Assembly (NCBI GenBank): GCA_015680685.1
Contig: MNCI01012661.1
Coordinates: forward strand, 11,923 to 75,922
Length of the DNA: 64,000 nucleotides
Direction of reading: 5' to 3'
Source: Gnetum montanum
Taxonomy: Eukaryota > Streptophyta > Gnetopsida > Gnetales > Gnetaceae
The position numbers and the translations under genes were made by a program. Positions within the stretch are counted from its first letter, which is position 1, and the number at the start of each line of letters is the position of its first letter. This document shows positions 12,986-24,901 of this stretch, piece by piece. Below the pieces are notes generated by a model. The model was given only the letters and a program-made list of their open reading frames with translations, had not been told where the DNA came from and did not search any database.

Positions 12986-13754
12986 GTTTCGTAGGCTATG
13001 AGTAGAATTTAATTATTTAATTATTTTTTAAGTTATCATCACTATTTTCATTCTAAATAATATATATTGGTTAAAATAAAAGTTTATGTATGTTGTATAT
13101 GTTGATGAAGGAATACATTGCACAATTATTACAACAAACATTACAGAGTTATATAATAGGATTGAGCAAAAGGCAAAATACAATGATAAGTGTGAACTTA
13201 ATATGCCTAATCCTCCAATTGAGCAAAATGAACTTCCTGTGCAATTCTACTTTGGAGATGTTTAGCATCTGAAATCTTTCTGTATCTTTGCACATAGAAA
13301 AGAAGATGAATCTTTAAAAAATCAATGGTCTTGACTCCAGATACTGCAACAAACATTAGACCCATAAGTTCTCTTGTATTGTGGTTTTGCAGGCTATGAG
13401 TAGAATTTAATTTAATTTTTATTCTTTAAGTTATCATCACTATTTTCATTCCAAATAATATATATTGGTAAACTTAAATTGGTTAAAATAAAAGTTTATA
13501 TATTTCGTATATGTTGATGAAGGAATATATTGCACAACTATTGCAACAAACATTACACAGCTGTATAATAAGATTGAGCAAAAAGCAAAATACTATAATA
13601 AGTGTAAACTTAATATGCCTAATTCTCCAATTGAGCAAAAAAAACTTCTTGTGCAATTCTACTTTGGAGATGTTTAGCATCTGAAATCTTTTTGTATCTT
13701 TTGGTCTTGACTCCAGATAATGCAACAAACGTTAGACCCATAACTTCTCTTGAA
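12986..13754. repeat. Direct tandem duplication, units 12986-13378 and 13384-13754
   Basis: Both units start with GGCTATGAGTAGAATTTAAT and run through AAGTTATCATCACTATTTTC, GTTGATGAAGGAATA, TGTTTAGCATCTGAAATC and CTCCAGATA to ACCCATAA.TTCTCTTG. They are highly similar by eye, with small indels. The second unit contains the C-terminal helicase codons, so the first is a duplicated, more decayed copy of the same 3' gene end. Confidence 0.75.
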
Positions 13755-14280
13755 CCAATGTGAATAGTAGCTTTATCTAGTGTCATTCTTTGAGATTTAT
13801 GAATAGTCATGGCCCATGCCAACTATAATGGTGACTGATGAGATGCTACTTGGACCATAGGTACAATTGGCACATGATGAGGATTACCATTATCAAAGGC
13901 ACATCTGATGTAGGAGTCACAATCAACAATAATGTATAATGGTAATGTAGGATACATAATATTGTGAATCATGCCAAGTAACCAATCCTGCTTCAGGCCA
14001 AACATTAACTGTAAACATTACCCTTGCACCTTCACATATAAGCAGAGATTGCATTACTTGTTGCAGTAAATAGTTGTTGCACTACTTGTTGTAATAGATG
14101 GTTGTTGTTGCTAATTTTGAAGAAAGTGTTCTTCACCTTCTCTATTGGGACTAATAACAATAAAATCCATGTTTCTGAAAATGCATGAATTCCAATATTG
14201 CACCTCTTAATCTTGTAACATGATGCCTAAGTTCAATATCTTTAAATACTGCATCACACTGTAACCATCATCACCTTAAC
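13619..14280 (-). pseudogene. PIF1-like helicase C-terminal relic (Helitron type)
   Basis: Minus strand. From high to low coordinate: a GARVMFTVNVW-like motif near 14010-14040, then GLKQDWLLGMIHNI and LPLYIIVDCDSYI with VPIVPMVQV (14005-13830), a stop, and in the same frame LAWAMTIHKSQRMTLDKATI followed by MGLTFVALSGVKT (13819-13690). AMTIHKSQGMTLD and the GLTYVALSRV block are C-terminal motifs V and VI of PIF1-family DNA helicases. In plants, copies in repeat-rich DNA usually come from Helitron transposons or PIF1-like gene families. Gly and Arg of motif VI are altered (Q-R-M; S-G-V). The N-terminal Walker motifs would lie in or beyond the N gap that starts at 14300. Confidence 0.8.
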
Positions 14281-14299
14281 TGTTGCCATGATCGTAACC

Positions 14300-14982
14300 N
14301 NNNNNNNNNNNNNNNNNNNNNNNNNNNNNNNNNNNNNNNNNNNNNNNNNNNNNNNNNNNNNNNNNNNNNNNNNNNNNNNNNNNNNNNNNNNNNNNNNNNN
14401 NNNNNNNNNNNNNNNNNNNNNNNNNNNNNNNNNNNNNNNNNNNNNNNNNNNNNNNNNNNNNNNNNNNNNNNNNNNNNNNNNNNNNNNNNNNNNNNNNNNN
14501 NNNNNNNNNNNNNNNNNNNNNNNNNNNNNNNNNNNNNNNNNNNNNNNNNNNNNNNNNNNNNNNNNNNNNNNNNNNNNNNNNNNNNNNNNNNNNNNNNNNN
14601 NNNNNNNNNNNNNNNNNNNNNNNNNNNNNNNNNNNNNNNNNNNNNNNNNNNNNNNNNNNNNNNNNNNNNNNNNNNNNNNNNNNNNNNNNNNNNNNNNNNN
14701 NNNNNNNNNNNNNNNNNNNNNNNNNNNNNNNNNNNNNNNNNNNNNNNNNNNNNNNNNNNNNNNNNNNNNNNNNNNNNNNNNNNNNNNNNNNNNNNNNNNN
14801 NNNNNNNNNNNNNNNNNNNNNNNNNNNNNNNNNNNNNNNNNNNNNNNNNNNNNNNNNNNNNNNNNNNNNNNNNNNNNNNNNNNNNNNNNNNNNNNNNNNN
14901 NNNNNNNNNNNNNNNNNNNNNNNNNNNNNNNNNNNNNNNNNNNNNNNNNNNNNNNNNNNNNNNNNNNNNNNNNNNNNNNNNN
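14300..14982. other. Assembly gap (683 N)
   Basis: Run of N. Flanks are a helicase relic on the left and AT-rich, partly palindromic sequence (ATAATCATTATATATAATCA) on the right. Open frames reported across it are meaningless. Confidence 0.99.
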
Positions 14983-16041
14983 TATTTATGATGAAATGTT
15001 TATAATCATTATATATAATCATTTATGTTTATGATTATAAATATATCATTATATATAACCGAGATAAATATAATCATTGGCTCCCCTGCAGTGACTCTTT
15101 GGCTAGGGAAGATTTATAAATAATTAGTTATTTATGATTATGGTAAGACATGTGCGTCAGCAAAGAGCTCCTCGTTGTTTTCCTAAGCATTAACTAGGAT
15201 CATCACAGCATGATCTTGCCAGAGATCTTCCCAGGGTCTAGGCTACCAGAGGTGTAGAAGTTCTTGTTTTTAAAATTTACCAGGTTGTAAAATAACCATA
15301 TCATCCATTAGATTCCATCGATCAAAGAATATGTATATAAAGAAAAGGCCTCACTACATGTGAAAAGGTAAGAAGAAATTATCAAATTTGAACTCTTTAA
15401 GTCCTCCCAATAAGTAAGAAAAATTGTTAAAATTATGATTGAAGTTAAGTTGAAATTTCAAATTGGCTAATAGTTTTCATGTGCTAGCAAAAATGCTAAC
15501 ACTTTTTTATTTTATTAAAATGCATATTGCAAACAAAAAAGTAGTCACAATTGTAATAACTGAATGCATCTACTCCATGGAAATTGCTGAATTTCAAAGC
15601 ATAGCCATAGAAATGATAAAACCTACACAAAATGTACAATGAGATAAAGAGAAAATGAACTTACAAATGTTCCTTTGCATTGAAAAAGGGTGTAGCAAAA
15701 GAAGATTACTCAAGATAGTAGCAGAAAATTACAATTTTAGAATTCCTTATCACTCCAGAAAGCATTGAAAAAAAATAGAACCAAACTTTGAAATGTTTTT
15801 GCATTGGGAATGCAAATGTATAGGAAGGCATGCTAAGTATTGTTGAGAGAAGAGCTCAGCTTGAAGTGAAACTATGAAAATTGCACAAAATCATCAAAAT
15901 GTAATGTTCAACATGTCACAATTTACTATAAAAAATTAACAAAAACACACATAAAAATACTGGGAGAAATTTTGTTTCTAGAAAGAAATTCTAATAACCA
16001 AAGGCTATTGTTGATACAGAAACTTCAGAAGACCCTTCCCC
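14983..16041. other. Anonymous AT-rich region
   Basis: 14990-15070 is rich in ATAATCAT/ATGATTAT inverted motifs. The rest contains no frame or motif I can support. Confidence 0.45.
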
Positions 16042-16122
16042 TTAGGCTGCAACTTCAATTGTAGCCATTACCATCTTTTCTCGAATGCCTCTGGCTCTAC
16101 CTCTCATCTTGCCCCTACCTGC
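16042..16122 (-). other. Possible terminal exon of an unidentified gene
   Basis: On the minus strand a pyrimidine/T-rich run ending TTTTGCAG is followed by an open frame GRGKMRGRARGIREKMVMAT...AA and a TAA stop (TTA at 16042-16044). An acceptor-like site followed by a basic, RGG-like tail and a stop could be a last exon or a retained gene scrap. There is no upstream exon I can link to it. Confidence 0.25.
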
Positions 16123-16262
16123 AAAATTTTATGCTTAAAACATACATTCAAACAAAGCTACTCAAGAAACATATTGGCCTAATTCATATATAAATTTTAT
16201 CCAAAAAAAACCTAAATGAAAGGATCTTTTAGCTATTATAACAAAAATTGTATTATAAATGT

Positions 16263-16455
16263 CAATGATGTGTGCATGTCGTGGCCCTTGGTGTTAAGCA
16301 AGGATGCAGCAAGGGCCAAATGGCCTACCGCCTCATTGTTGCCTTGGTTGAAGAAGCGCATGCTGATGAGCTTGTTATTGTAGCTAAAGTATGGGCCACC
16401 ATTGTAGGTGCCTTTCTAGTGCTCTAGTAGAGCTTTGAAGCTGGTGTCATCGAAG
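16263..16455 (-). pseudogene. Unrecognised coding-like island
   Basis: This short stretch is visibly more GC-rich than its neighbours. On the minus strand it reads in one frame for about 60 residues with one internal stop (FDDTSFKALLEH, then KGTYNGGPYFSYNNKLISMR, FFNQGNNEAVGHLALAASLL, NTKGHDMHT). The codon texture looks like a decayed plant gene exon, not a retroelement. I do not recognise the family. Confidence 0.35.
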
Positions 16456-16529
16456 CTGGTTCAATTGGGCTAGGTGGCCTACAACAGTAATTGCAAACTA
16501 AGATGGAGACAAAATGGAAATGGAATTCT

Positions 16530-16557
16530 CATTCCCATTCCCATTCCCATTCCCATT
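16530..16557. repeat. (CATTCC)n minisatellite, about 4.5 units
   Basis: Perfect hexamer repeat CATTCC. It is followed within 130 bases by two imperfect copies of a block like CGGGAATA..AAA..CTATGGCTCTTTGGTTCA (about 16593-16630 and 16639-16673). Confidence 0.85.
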
Positions 16558-16699
16558 TTGCATTTGGTTGCATTTGGCCTTTTTATGTGTGCAGCGGGAA
16601 TATGAAAAGCTATGGCTCTTTGGTTCACATTCTGCACAACGGGAATACAAAACCGTATGGCTCTTTAGTTCATGTTTTTTCCATTTCATGAGATCTTAC

Positions 16700-17184
16700 A
16701 TGGCACGTGACATAGAGGGTGACAAATGCACTCCCTTGCCCCCCCTATGCTGCTAGACGAGTTGGCCTCTCGGCCAAAAAAGAAGGGCAAAATATTTAAA
16801 GTCTCGTGTGAAATCAGCAAAAATGGCATAAGCTTTACCAGAATGGAGAAAGAACAATGAAATGTGTTACAAAACAAGAAACCAGAGAATCTGTAGCAAT
16901 ATGACCTGTAATTCAACTAAAAATGTTAAAGAAATTAAGATTAGCAATAGTGCAATCCATAACCAAAAAAGAATTATGAAGCTATATATTTCATTTTCCT
17001 TAACATTAGCTGCATCAAAAGTTTATTCATAATAGGAGGAACTTAAAATGCACAAAATGAATAAGAAATAAATCACTATCAAAGACATCTTACGTTGACC
17101 TAGAAAATATACTCATGTAAATTTTTCTCAACCAAATAAAGTAAGAAATCTTAGATGAAGATTCTCTTTTTATTATTTGCTTAA
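16700..17184. other. Anonymous spacer
   Basis: No gene or element recognised between the minisatellite and the A2 LTR. Confidence 0.5.
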
Positions 17185-18003
17185 TGATGAATAGCAAGTA
17201 TGCCTACCCCTAATCATACGAATCACAAATGTGTATGTGTGATCTTGTTGAATTCCATGGACCTCTTTGGGCATCTAACATTTAGATAATGAGGTCATGA
17301 TTATTTCTTGTCATTGTCTTGCCAATCGCTACTTGTGCTAATTTTGATGGGTATGATTAAGTGTAACTGAGGCATTATCAATTAAGAGTATTAATATAAT
17401 AAAGTGATTAAGGTTGTAAATTCTAATTAACTATGGAATTAAAGGTAATCTAAGTTATTATAAATGTAAAGCATTTGTTCCCACTTTCCATACAAATCCT
17501 TAACTTATACTAATGCTGTTGGGTTACCAAGTATTTACTATTGGGCATACCAAGTATTCATTACTAGGCATACCACATATTCATTGGTGGAATTACCAAG
17601 CATCAACATATTATGCTCAAAGACGTCATACTCACATTGCTATAGAATAAAATATTAATTTCTTAAGTGCAGGAAAGTAACATGCATAAAAAGTAAAGTG
17701 TTAGAAATTAAACTAAATGCTAATCCAAGTGTTGTAATGGAAAGAATAAAATATGATTCTATTACTATCATGTAGAAGCATCTAGGTGCATCAACACTTG
17801 GAGAGAAAATTGACTAAGTCCTATAGAGAGAGAAACTATAAGTGCTTTTCTACTCTATCTAAAAACTATATGCTCAATGCAAATAGCATGCGCATATATA
17901 TAAATTTTAAGTGACAGAGCATTGACGGATATGTGCCAATGCATCCTAGGATGTGTTAATGGGCATGTGTTGATGGGGCTACATCAATAGGGATGCATCA
18001 ACA
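17185..18003 (-). repeat. A2 3' LTR
   Basis: The left edge TGATGAATAGCAAGTATGCC at 17185 aligns with the LTR end TGATGAGTGGCGAGGTACCC of the other A copies, and CATACGAA, GATCTTGTTGAATTCC and the later 'accaagt' blocks follow in the same order. A TATA-like stretch lies near 17894-17902. U3 here has repeated GCATCAA/ATGCATC motifs instead of GATATC. The distal edge is approximate (TGTTGATG on the minus strand). Confidence 0.6.
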
Positions 18004-21000
18004 CAATTGCTTGAGAACTAACTCATCCCTGAGTTAGAAAATTAGAACAGAGTTATTTACAACAATTGGAAAGGCATGAAACTAATGAAAGACTCAACTT
18101 TGAGTGTTATATTACAAAATAATTGTATAGTATACAAAAAGAATGTTGGACTTATTACAAAATTAGTAGGTGCCTAGATGGATGATGATGAAGCAAGATG
18201 AAATATTTACACCATGTCTAGAGGTAGAGGCTCCTATGGTGCAGAGGATCCTTCATCATGTTACAGGCTTGTCAGTGGTTAAGGCTACCCTGCTGCTACT
18301 TCCAAGAACTTAAAGGCATTCAAGAGTGTCTTCATTTTCTTCTCCTTACTCTGTGGGTTGTAGATTATCTAGGTAGCTTCACTTAAATGGGCTGGTGCTA
18401 GTATATCCCACAGGCATAGTAATGTAGGGAACACTTCTTTCATATTGATGAATGAGACTGTAAATTGTTTTCATTTGACATCGAACATTATGACAAGGTT
18501 CTATAGTTCTTGGTAGTAGAAATGTCTTTTGAAAGATTGAAGATTTCTAGAACCGGTTGCCCAGCTCCATCCAATCACTCCAACACTTCCTCATGTTAAG
18601 TTGCACTCATTTCTTTGCTTCTAGTTCCTACAAACATTTGAACATTTTTCATGATAGCAACATCAAGGATAGATGGTGCAGGAGCACTCAAAGTTTCTTT
18701 TATTCTATCCACCACCATCTCTGCTACAATATCTTAGCCCTCATGTAACATAACCAAGATTGTTGCTCCTTTCCCTTCTTCAAGCATCATAGAGAATGCT
18801 ACTACATTCCCAAAGATTTTGGAAAATGCTTGTCTTGGAATGAACATAGTGACTTCTATAACATTAGGATTAGAGCATATAGAAACCTAGTTTTTATAAC
18901 ACCCCACCTTAGCTAGGGTAGGGTGATGCCTAGGATGACTAGTAGTCTTAAAATGGAAGCATGATAACTAAAAGCTAATGACATGTAGAAATACATGATA
19001 TTAAGGAAGGTCAAACTACACAAAAATCCATGCATAACCTCCAAAATGATATATGCCCAAAGAGAAAACCAATTCCACGATTAGAAAATACTTCCCAAAA
19101 TGATCCCAATGATATTAATTTCACTTAAATCAAACTCCTAGATGGCTAATCAAAATGAACACTTGGATGACTGAGCATATAGTTGGCACCTCCTCAAAGT
19201 CTGTAAGATCATCTACAAGTGCTCTGTATGCAATTGCTCATTAGGAGAATATACTAAAATATCATCTATAAACACAATCATAAACTGATCTAGGAATGGT
19301 CGCATCACATAGTGGGGGTTAATCCATACTATCTCGAGGGTGTCTCATCACCAACTAGTTCACACCCTCATGCTAGCACCACCCACCAATGACTGTTACA
19401 AGCGTTGTTGTAAAGACATGTATACATTCTGGCTAGCTTAAGCCAACACATGTCATAAGCACAACACATCCAAACCCAACATAACATGATCACATATATC
19501 CATACCTAACAATTACATTCATTCCATGAAAATAATACCATGATTCAATAAAATAATGTTTTGTGCCATAACCATATTTCTCGAATTGCATGTAATACTA
19601 GGACTTCACATGTAATGGATAAATCATTAATGTATGACCATACCTAATGTATCTAGATGGGATGTAACACTTTCTTTGTGAGGAAAACCTTAGGAATATT
19701 TCATTCCCTAGCTAGCTGATGGTCCTTACCATCTTATTCAAGTGGTTCATGGTCGGTTAGTACACCAAACATTCATCACCACTTGTGGATGCTTATTGTT
19801 ACAATTGTTATTCCTTAACTTTCATTAGGCATTCTTATTTAGTGATTGCAGGCATATGATAATATCATATTATTATTTTATTCTTTCTTCTACAAACATT
19901 GATTTTTGATATTAACTCTTAAGATCATTATTTTAATATCTTATTTGTAGGATGTTAGAAATTTTTTTAAAATTTTCTGGCAAACACTTAGCGTTCAATG
20001 CTCCCATGACATAAAGTGTACCTTCAAAACCTTAAGGGTTGAAAAACACGGGAAATTGAGTAAGAGATTAGGAAATTATGGCTCCTAGAAAGTTCTTGGC
20101 TATGAAAACTACAAAAACTCCATTGGCACCTAAAGCAAAATAAAAAATGAGCTAAGTGTCATGCGTATTTATAGTAATTTTGCATTGCATCAATGGGGAT
20201 GCATCAATGAAACTATTCACCAACATTTTTCAACTTAATTTCTAGGAAATTTTGGAAGAGTTTTGGGTTGAAACAAGAGCCAAATGAAAACCAAAAAGAT
20301 GAAAAAACATGGCAAAAATACTCATGAGGTTCTAGTTTAGGAATTTGAGTAATTTGATTATGTGAAATGAGTAAATGGAAGATGTTCCTTAAGCCAAATT
20401 AGTACATGAGTGCATGATGCAAGTTGTCAAGATTGTCAAAACCATACTTAGGCCCATGGTTATGGGATTTAAACTAAAAGAGACCAAAATTTATAAATGT
20501 GGGATCTCCCCAAAGTAGGCATATGCCTTAAAATGCCCTTGCATATTTCCATAACAAGGATTTTGCATCTTAGATGATGAATAGTGATTCAAGTTAAACA
20601 TCATACTCATGCAAGAGATTGTTTGAGGATTATGTAATCTACAACATGGAAACTAACAAATGACCATAATACTGGGCAATGAGGTAAGAAAATGGAATGC
20701 TATAATGGATAGCCACAAGAGATCCTTGGTAGAATGTGTGATTAGAGTGCTCCCGATACCATCCCATATGGAGTCTAGAGCAAGTCCATACCATTTCAAT
20801 GACCTTGTATTGATGTGTCCCTCCTCTTCTATTATCATAAGTTGACAACAACCATATAGAACGATCATCACTCGAAGAAAAGAAGAAAAGAGAAGAAGAA
20901 AGGAGTTAGAGATTATTCAGGAATAAATTTGGGCCTTAGTTAGAGAAGCACTTTTAGGCATGGCTAACATGTCTTTCCAAACCCATAACTAGTGCTTGTA

Positions 21001-21689
21001 TCCCGAGAGGTCTTTAGAGGTATGTGTTTTCATTTCCTTTTTTTTTTTTTGAAAAGGAAACCACACATTGCAAAGACATACTTTCTTTTAAGGATTAAAT
21101 TAGAAATGATGATACAATCCATGAGAAGCCATAGAACCTAAGAGGAAATTCAAGAAGAAAACTCATCAAATCTCCTTGAGGCCACACCCCTTTCCATTCC
21201 CACTTAGTCCTTTCCTAGTTCATTGGGTAATGAGATCACATGTTACTTTTAGTTTTCATGTGAAAGAACTAGCATGTTGTCATGAGATAGATCTTTGTAC
21301 GAGATAGATGGAATGCATGGATGTCATGAACTCATTGCTTGATATCAATAAAAAACTAATAACTCATTAGTGAAGAGCATAACCCAAAAATAAAAGTGGC
21401 TTATATAGATAGTTATAATCTAAATAGATGCATTTAGTAATTATGGAAGTATGCAACAACAATGGAATAAAATCAAATTATTCTTAAGAAAAATAAAAAG
21501 AAAAAATAAATAGAATCATAAAAAAAATAAAAAAAGAGCAAGAAGTAAAAAGCAAAAGTGAAAGTAAAATATAGACTATAAAATATATAAGAAAAACATC
21601 AAAATATAAAGAAAAGAGAAAACATATGAAGAACAATGTAAAACAAAAAGAATAAAGAAAAACTTGTGTCCTCTACAAGGTCTAGAATA
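18004..21689 (-). other. A2 3' untranslated region, with a foreign insertion
   Basis: The ends match the A-family 3' region. CATCCCTGAGTTAG...ATGAAACTAATG near 18030-18090 equals the block beside the A5 3' LTR. GGATCTCCCCAAAGTAGGCATATGCC (20500), GCCTTAGTTAGAGAAGCACTTTT (20934) and the 'ccacacccctttcc' block (21182) equal A5 at 50691, 51122 and 51399. The middle, about 18880-20480, has no counterpart, starts at ATAACACCCCACCTTAG and includes an RT fragment, so it is probably another inserted and eroded LTR element. Confidence 0.55.
19177..19314 (-). pseudogene. Chromovirus-like reverse transcriptase fragment
   Basis: Minus-strand reading gives [20 protein letters not shown], then QLHTEHL, a stop, and MILQTLRRCQL. 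This is the RT active-site block (FIDD carrying two catalytic Asp) and the following helix, in the form typical of plant chromoviruses (FIDDILVYS...HL..VLQTLR). About 45 residues remain. It belongs to neither A (FMDDFSTYG) nor T1 (YLDDITIFS). Confidence 0.75.
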
Positions 21690-24600
21690 GATGGCCTCCT
21701 CCCCCATGACTAAGTTGGAAGGAGGAGATTTGAGGAGTAGAGTGAGTTTGTTCTTGGATTAATGTGTTATAATTATGACTGGTTACTTGGAAGTTTGTCA
21801 AAGATTTTAGTTGTTGGATGTTGACTAGCATGTGCTTTTGGAAGCTTGTTGGATTGTAAATTATCATAGCCCTAGAAGGAAAATTTGAGTGCATAATGCA
21901 TGGTTCTTTCCATAATGTCTAGAGCTTAGTTCGTTATGGCACATGCATGGGATTCCAATAGAGAACATTTTATTCTAGTTTGAATTCAACTTTCCCTATG
22001 TAATTGTCATGACATTATTTACGATATGTCTTGTACACTTCATTCATCATAAGTGCTACCCTTTAATTTCCAATTTTCATCTAGCATGTTGAGTCTCATT
22101 AGTATTTCCCTCTATGCTAAGTTAATATCTAGGTCAAGCTCATATGCAGTTGTAAGTTTACAAAGTCTGGTTTATATTGGAATGTTAGATAACTTTTTGT
22201 ACACTAACTCATAGAAAGCGTAGCCTATAGGAAGTGTCCATGTTAAGCAATAGGCCTAGAAGGCATCATTGAGTTTAGTGCTCTAATCATTCTTATATTT
22301 GCTAATAGTCCTTGTTAGGATTCATGTAATTTCCCTATTAGTCACCTCAGCTTAATTGTTGGCTTGAGGATGATAGGGTGTTGTAAGTTTATATTTCAAC
22401 CCTAAGTATTACATTAACCTATGAAAGGTAGCATCCTTGAAATGGGTTTCATTATTAGAAATTAGTACCCTTGGCATACCAAACCTATTTACCACCTATT
22501 GCTAAAAAATTGAGCTATAGTGAAATAAGTATAGTTAGAAATAGTTGTAGCTATAGTCCATTTGGTATAATAGTTAATAGTAATAATGATGTAAGATTTT
22601 CCATTGAACATAGAAGTAATGGATTCCATGAAATCAACTCCCTAAAGGTCAAAAGACTCTAGCAGTTGGATCCACTATTGGGATCCTTCCATCTTAGTTG
22701 TCATTCCTTCATCTCATTAACATCACTAGCATGAATGGATGAAATGGTGGATGATGAGTGGCGAGGTACCCCTACACTCAACCATACGAAACGAGCGTCG
22801 CACGCGCGATCCGGTCGAACTCCGCAGATGGACTAGTTGTGGCACCTAGATTAGTTCGCCTTAGGTCGCAGTTCGCTGTCTTCCCATCTAGACTAGTTTT
22901 GCATATGTCACGTATGGTTTAGTCTAGATGAGGTGTATGATGNAGCATCTCATCATTAACTAAGATAAATGATTAGTAACTACATTCTTGGTGTCTTTTT
23001 GATCCACCACTGCTAGATCAAACTCTTGTAAGGTTACTAACCATTGTATAATATGGGGGCTCACTACTGGCTTGTTCATCAGGGAGCAAATTACACTATG
23101 ATCAATGTATACAAGAATGGGATATCCAAGCACATAATACTTGAATTCCGCAAGAGCATACACCACATCCATGAGATCTTTTTATGTAGTGGTTTACTTT
23201 AGTTATGTATTCGCAAGGATCTTTAATTAGGTATGCTTACACAATGAATGTTGTATGGACATTTTTTATTGTCCATTTGTATAGGCACTACTCCTAATGC
23301 ATAATTGGATGCATTTGTTATGCTGTAAAAATGTTTGAACCAATCAATGACAGGCATAATTGGAGTTTCTACAATCTTTTTCTTTAAGTATTGGAATGCT
23401 TGTTTACATTCCTTGGTCCATTAAAATGATGCATCCTTCTTGGTAAGCTCAACTAGTAACTTGGCAGTTTTAAAGAAATTTTTGATGAAATGCCTATAGT
23501 AACATATATATCTAAAGAATGACCTCACATATTTAACTATTTGAGGTTGTTTGGTGATTTTTAGGATAATTCTTATCTTTTTAAGGTCTACCTTAGTACC
23601 TTTTTCTAAAATTTAATGTCCTAAGATAATTCCCTCCTAGACCATCAAGTGGCTTTAATGTCAATTGAGTTACATGTTTGTTTCCACACATCATTTTAGT
23701 ACCTACTCGAAGTGGTCCAATGATTGTTCAAAATTAGCACCATAGGTGGAGAAGTCATCCATAAAGACTTCCACACCGCTACCAATCTACTGCTGAAAAA
23801 TATTGAGGACCAAGTGTTGGAAGATTACAAGAGCATTACATAAGCCAAAGACATCTTTTTATATGTAAAAGTTTCTCAAAGGCTAGTGAACATTGTTTTA
23901 GCTTAGTCTTATAGAGTAATTTGAATTTGATTGTATTCAGTATATCCATTTAGAAAATTGTAGTAACTATGCCCTACAATTATATCAAAAACTTGATCTA
24001 CAAATGTTAACAGAAAATAATCTTTGAAATTGGCCATGTTCAATAGCTTGAAGTCTATACAGAATCTTCACTATTCTCCTTTCTTTAGTACAATAATAAG
24101 TGGACTCACCGACTTACTTTCTAGCACTAGATAAATGAACCTAGCTTTGAGAAGTTTTTCAACTTTCTTTTTAACAACTTGTTTCAGCTTTGGATTTAAT
24201 CTTCTTTGTGGCTATCTCTTAAGCTTAATAATAGAATCTATGTAGATCCTATGCTAACATATGCAAAGATCTATTCTTGTTAACTCATCATATGACCAAG
24301 CAAAGGCTATTGGCCATTTGTTAAATACTTTTAATAACTTCTTCTTTTGTTCTTTTGTGAGTTTGACATTTATAATTACTAGTTTACCATTGTTTAAGAA
24401 TACATATTCTCAAGATTCCAGTAATGTTTTCAGTTCTAAGGGCTCTAATTTAGAAGTTTCTAGGATTTCCAACTCTCCCCAATCTATCTCTATTTCTTTT
24501 TTATTATTGGCTTCTGAGACTTGGCTTCTAATCTACTTCATATCATTCATCTTATCTATGTATGCACCTATGAGGCTTTCTACTAGTTCCATGCATATTG

Positions 24601-24896
24601 TAGAATTGAAGCATTTGTCTAGGGTTAGCCACTAGGTGCCCTTCTATTTTGTAGTTTCTGTGTATAGGCACTATTGAATCTTGATGGTTTTGGCACACAT
24701 CTTACATGTTGTGATGAATGTGTTCTTGATTGCCCATATTTTTTACATGTAGTTGTACCTTGTGTCACCATATGTAATGCATCGAACTCTCTTCTTCTCT
24801 ACCTTGCCAAATTTATTTTTCTTGAAGATTTTCAAGGAGAGGTATCTTATTCCTAGTTTGGCATCTATTATGTTTAGCCAAGCCCTCCCCATAATG
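21690..24896 (-). pseudogene. pol: A2 pol relic: protease end, RT, RNase H, integrase
   Basis: Minus strand. From 24896 down: the protease C-terminus; a connector equal to WPIAFAWSYDELTRID (about 24320-24270); RT with LLNMANFKDYFLLTFVDQV (about 24060), a YNQIQ block (about 23930) and the catalytic VFMDDFSTYGANFEQS (about 23790-23735); and RNase H with LAEFKYYVLGYPILVYIDHS (23150-23090) and the WLVTLQEFDLAVVDQKDTKN end (about 23040-22985). An LTR fragment interrupts it at 22955-22752. Integrase follows with a core like SFDL.GVDFMESITS (about 22640) and TPYHPQAN...AEVTNREIT (about 22370-22310), ending in the shared FQLSHGGGGH tail at about 21710. Many stops occur. The zinc-binding start of integrase appears lost at the LTR insertion. 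Confidence 0.8.
22752..22955 (-). repeat. Fragmentary A-family LTR inside A2 pol
   Basis: Starts TGATGAGTGGCGAGGTACCCC and ends CATCTCATCA, both exact LTR termini of the A family. Only 204 bases lie between them and an N sits at 22943, so most of an LTR of about 0.9 kb is missing at the N. It lies between RNase H and integrase, with no internal element sequence on either side: probably a solo LTR. The flanking five bases (GTGGA, TTAAC) do not match. Confidence 0.7.
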
Positions 24897-24901
24897 ATTA
24901 G
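24897..24901. repeat. T1 target-site duplication, left copy (ATTAG)
   Basis: ATTAG directly precedes the T1 5' LTR and is repeated directly after the 3' LTR at 44798-44802. Confidence 0.9.

Noticed and set aside
14276-15034. Long open frames of about 248 residues on both strands
   Set aside because: They run through the 683-N gap; only a few codons at the ends are real.
16491-16756. Frames of 63-80 residues with SHSHSH or FPFPFP repeats
   Set aside because: Translations of the CATTCC minisatellite in different frames.
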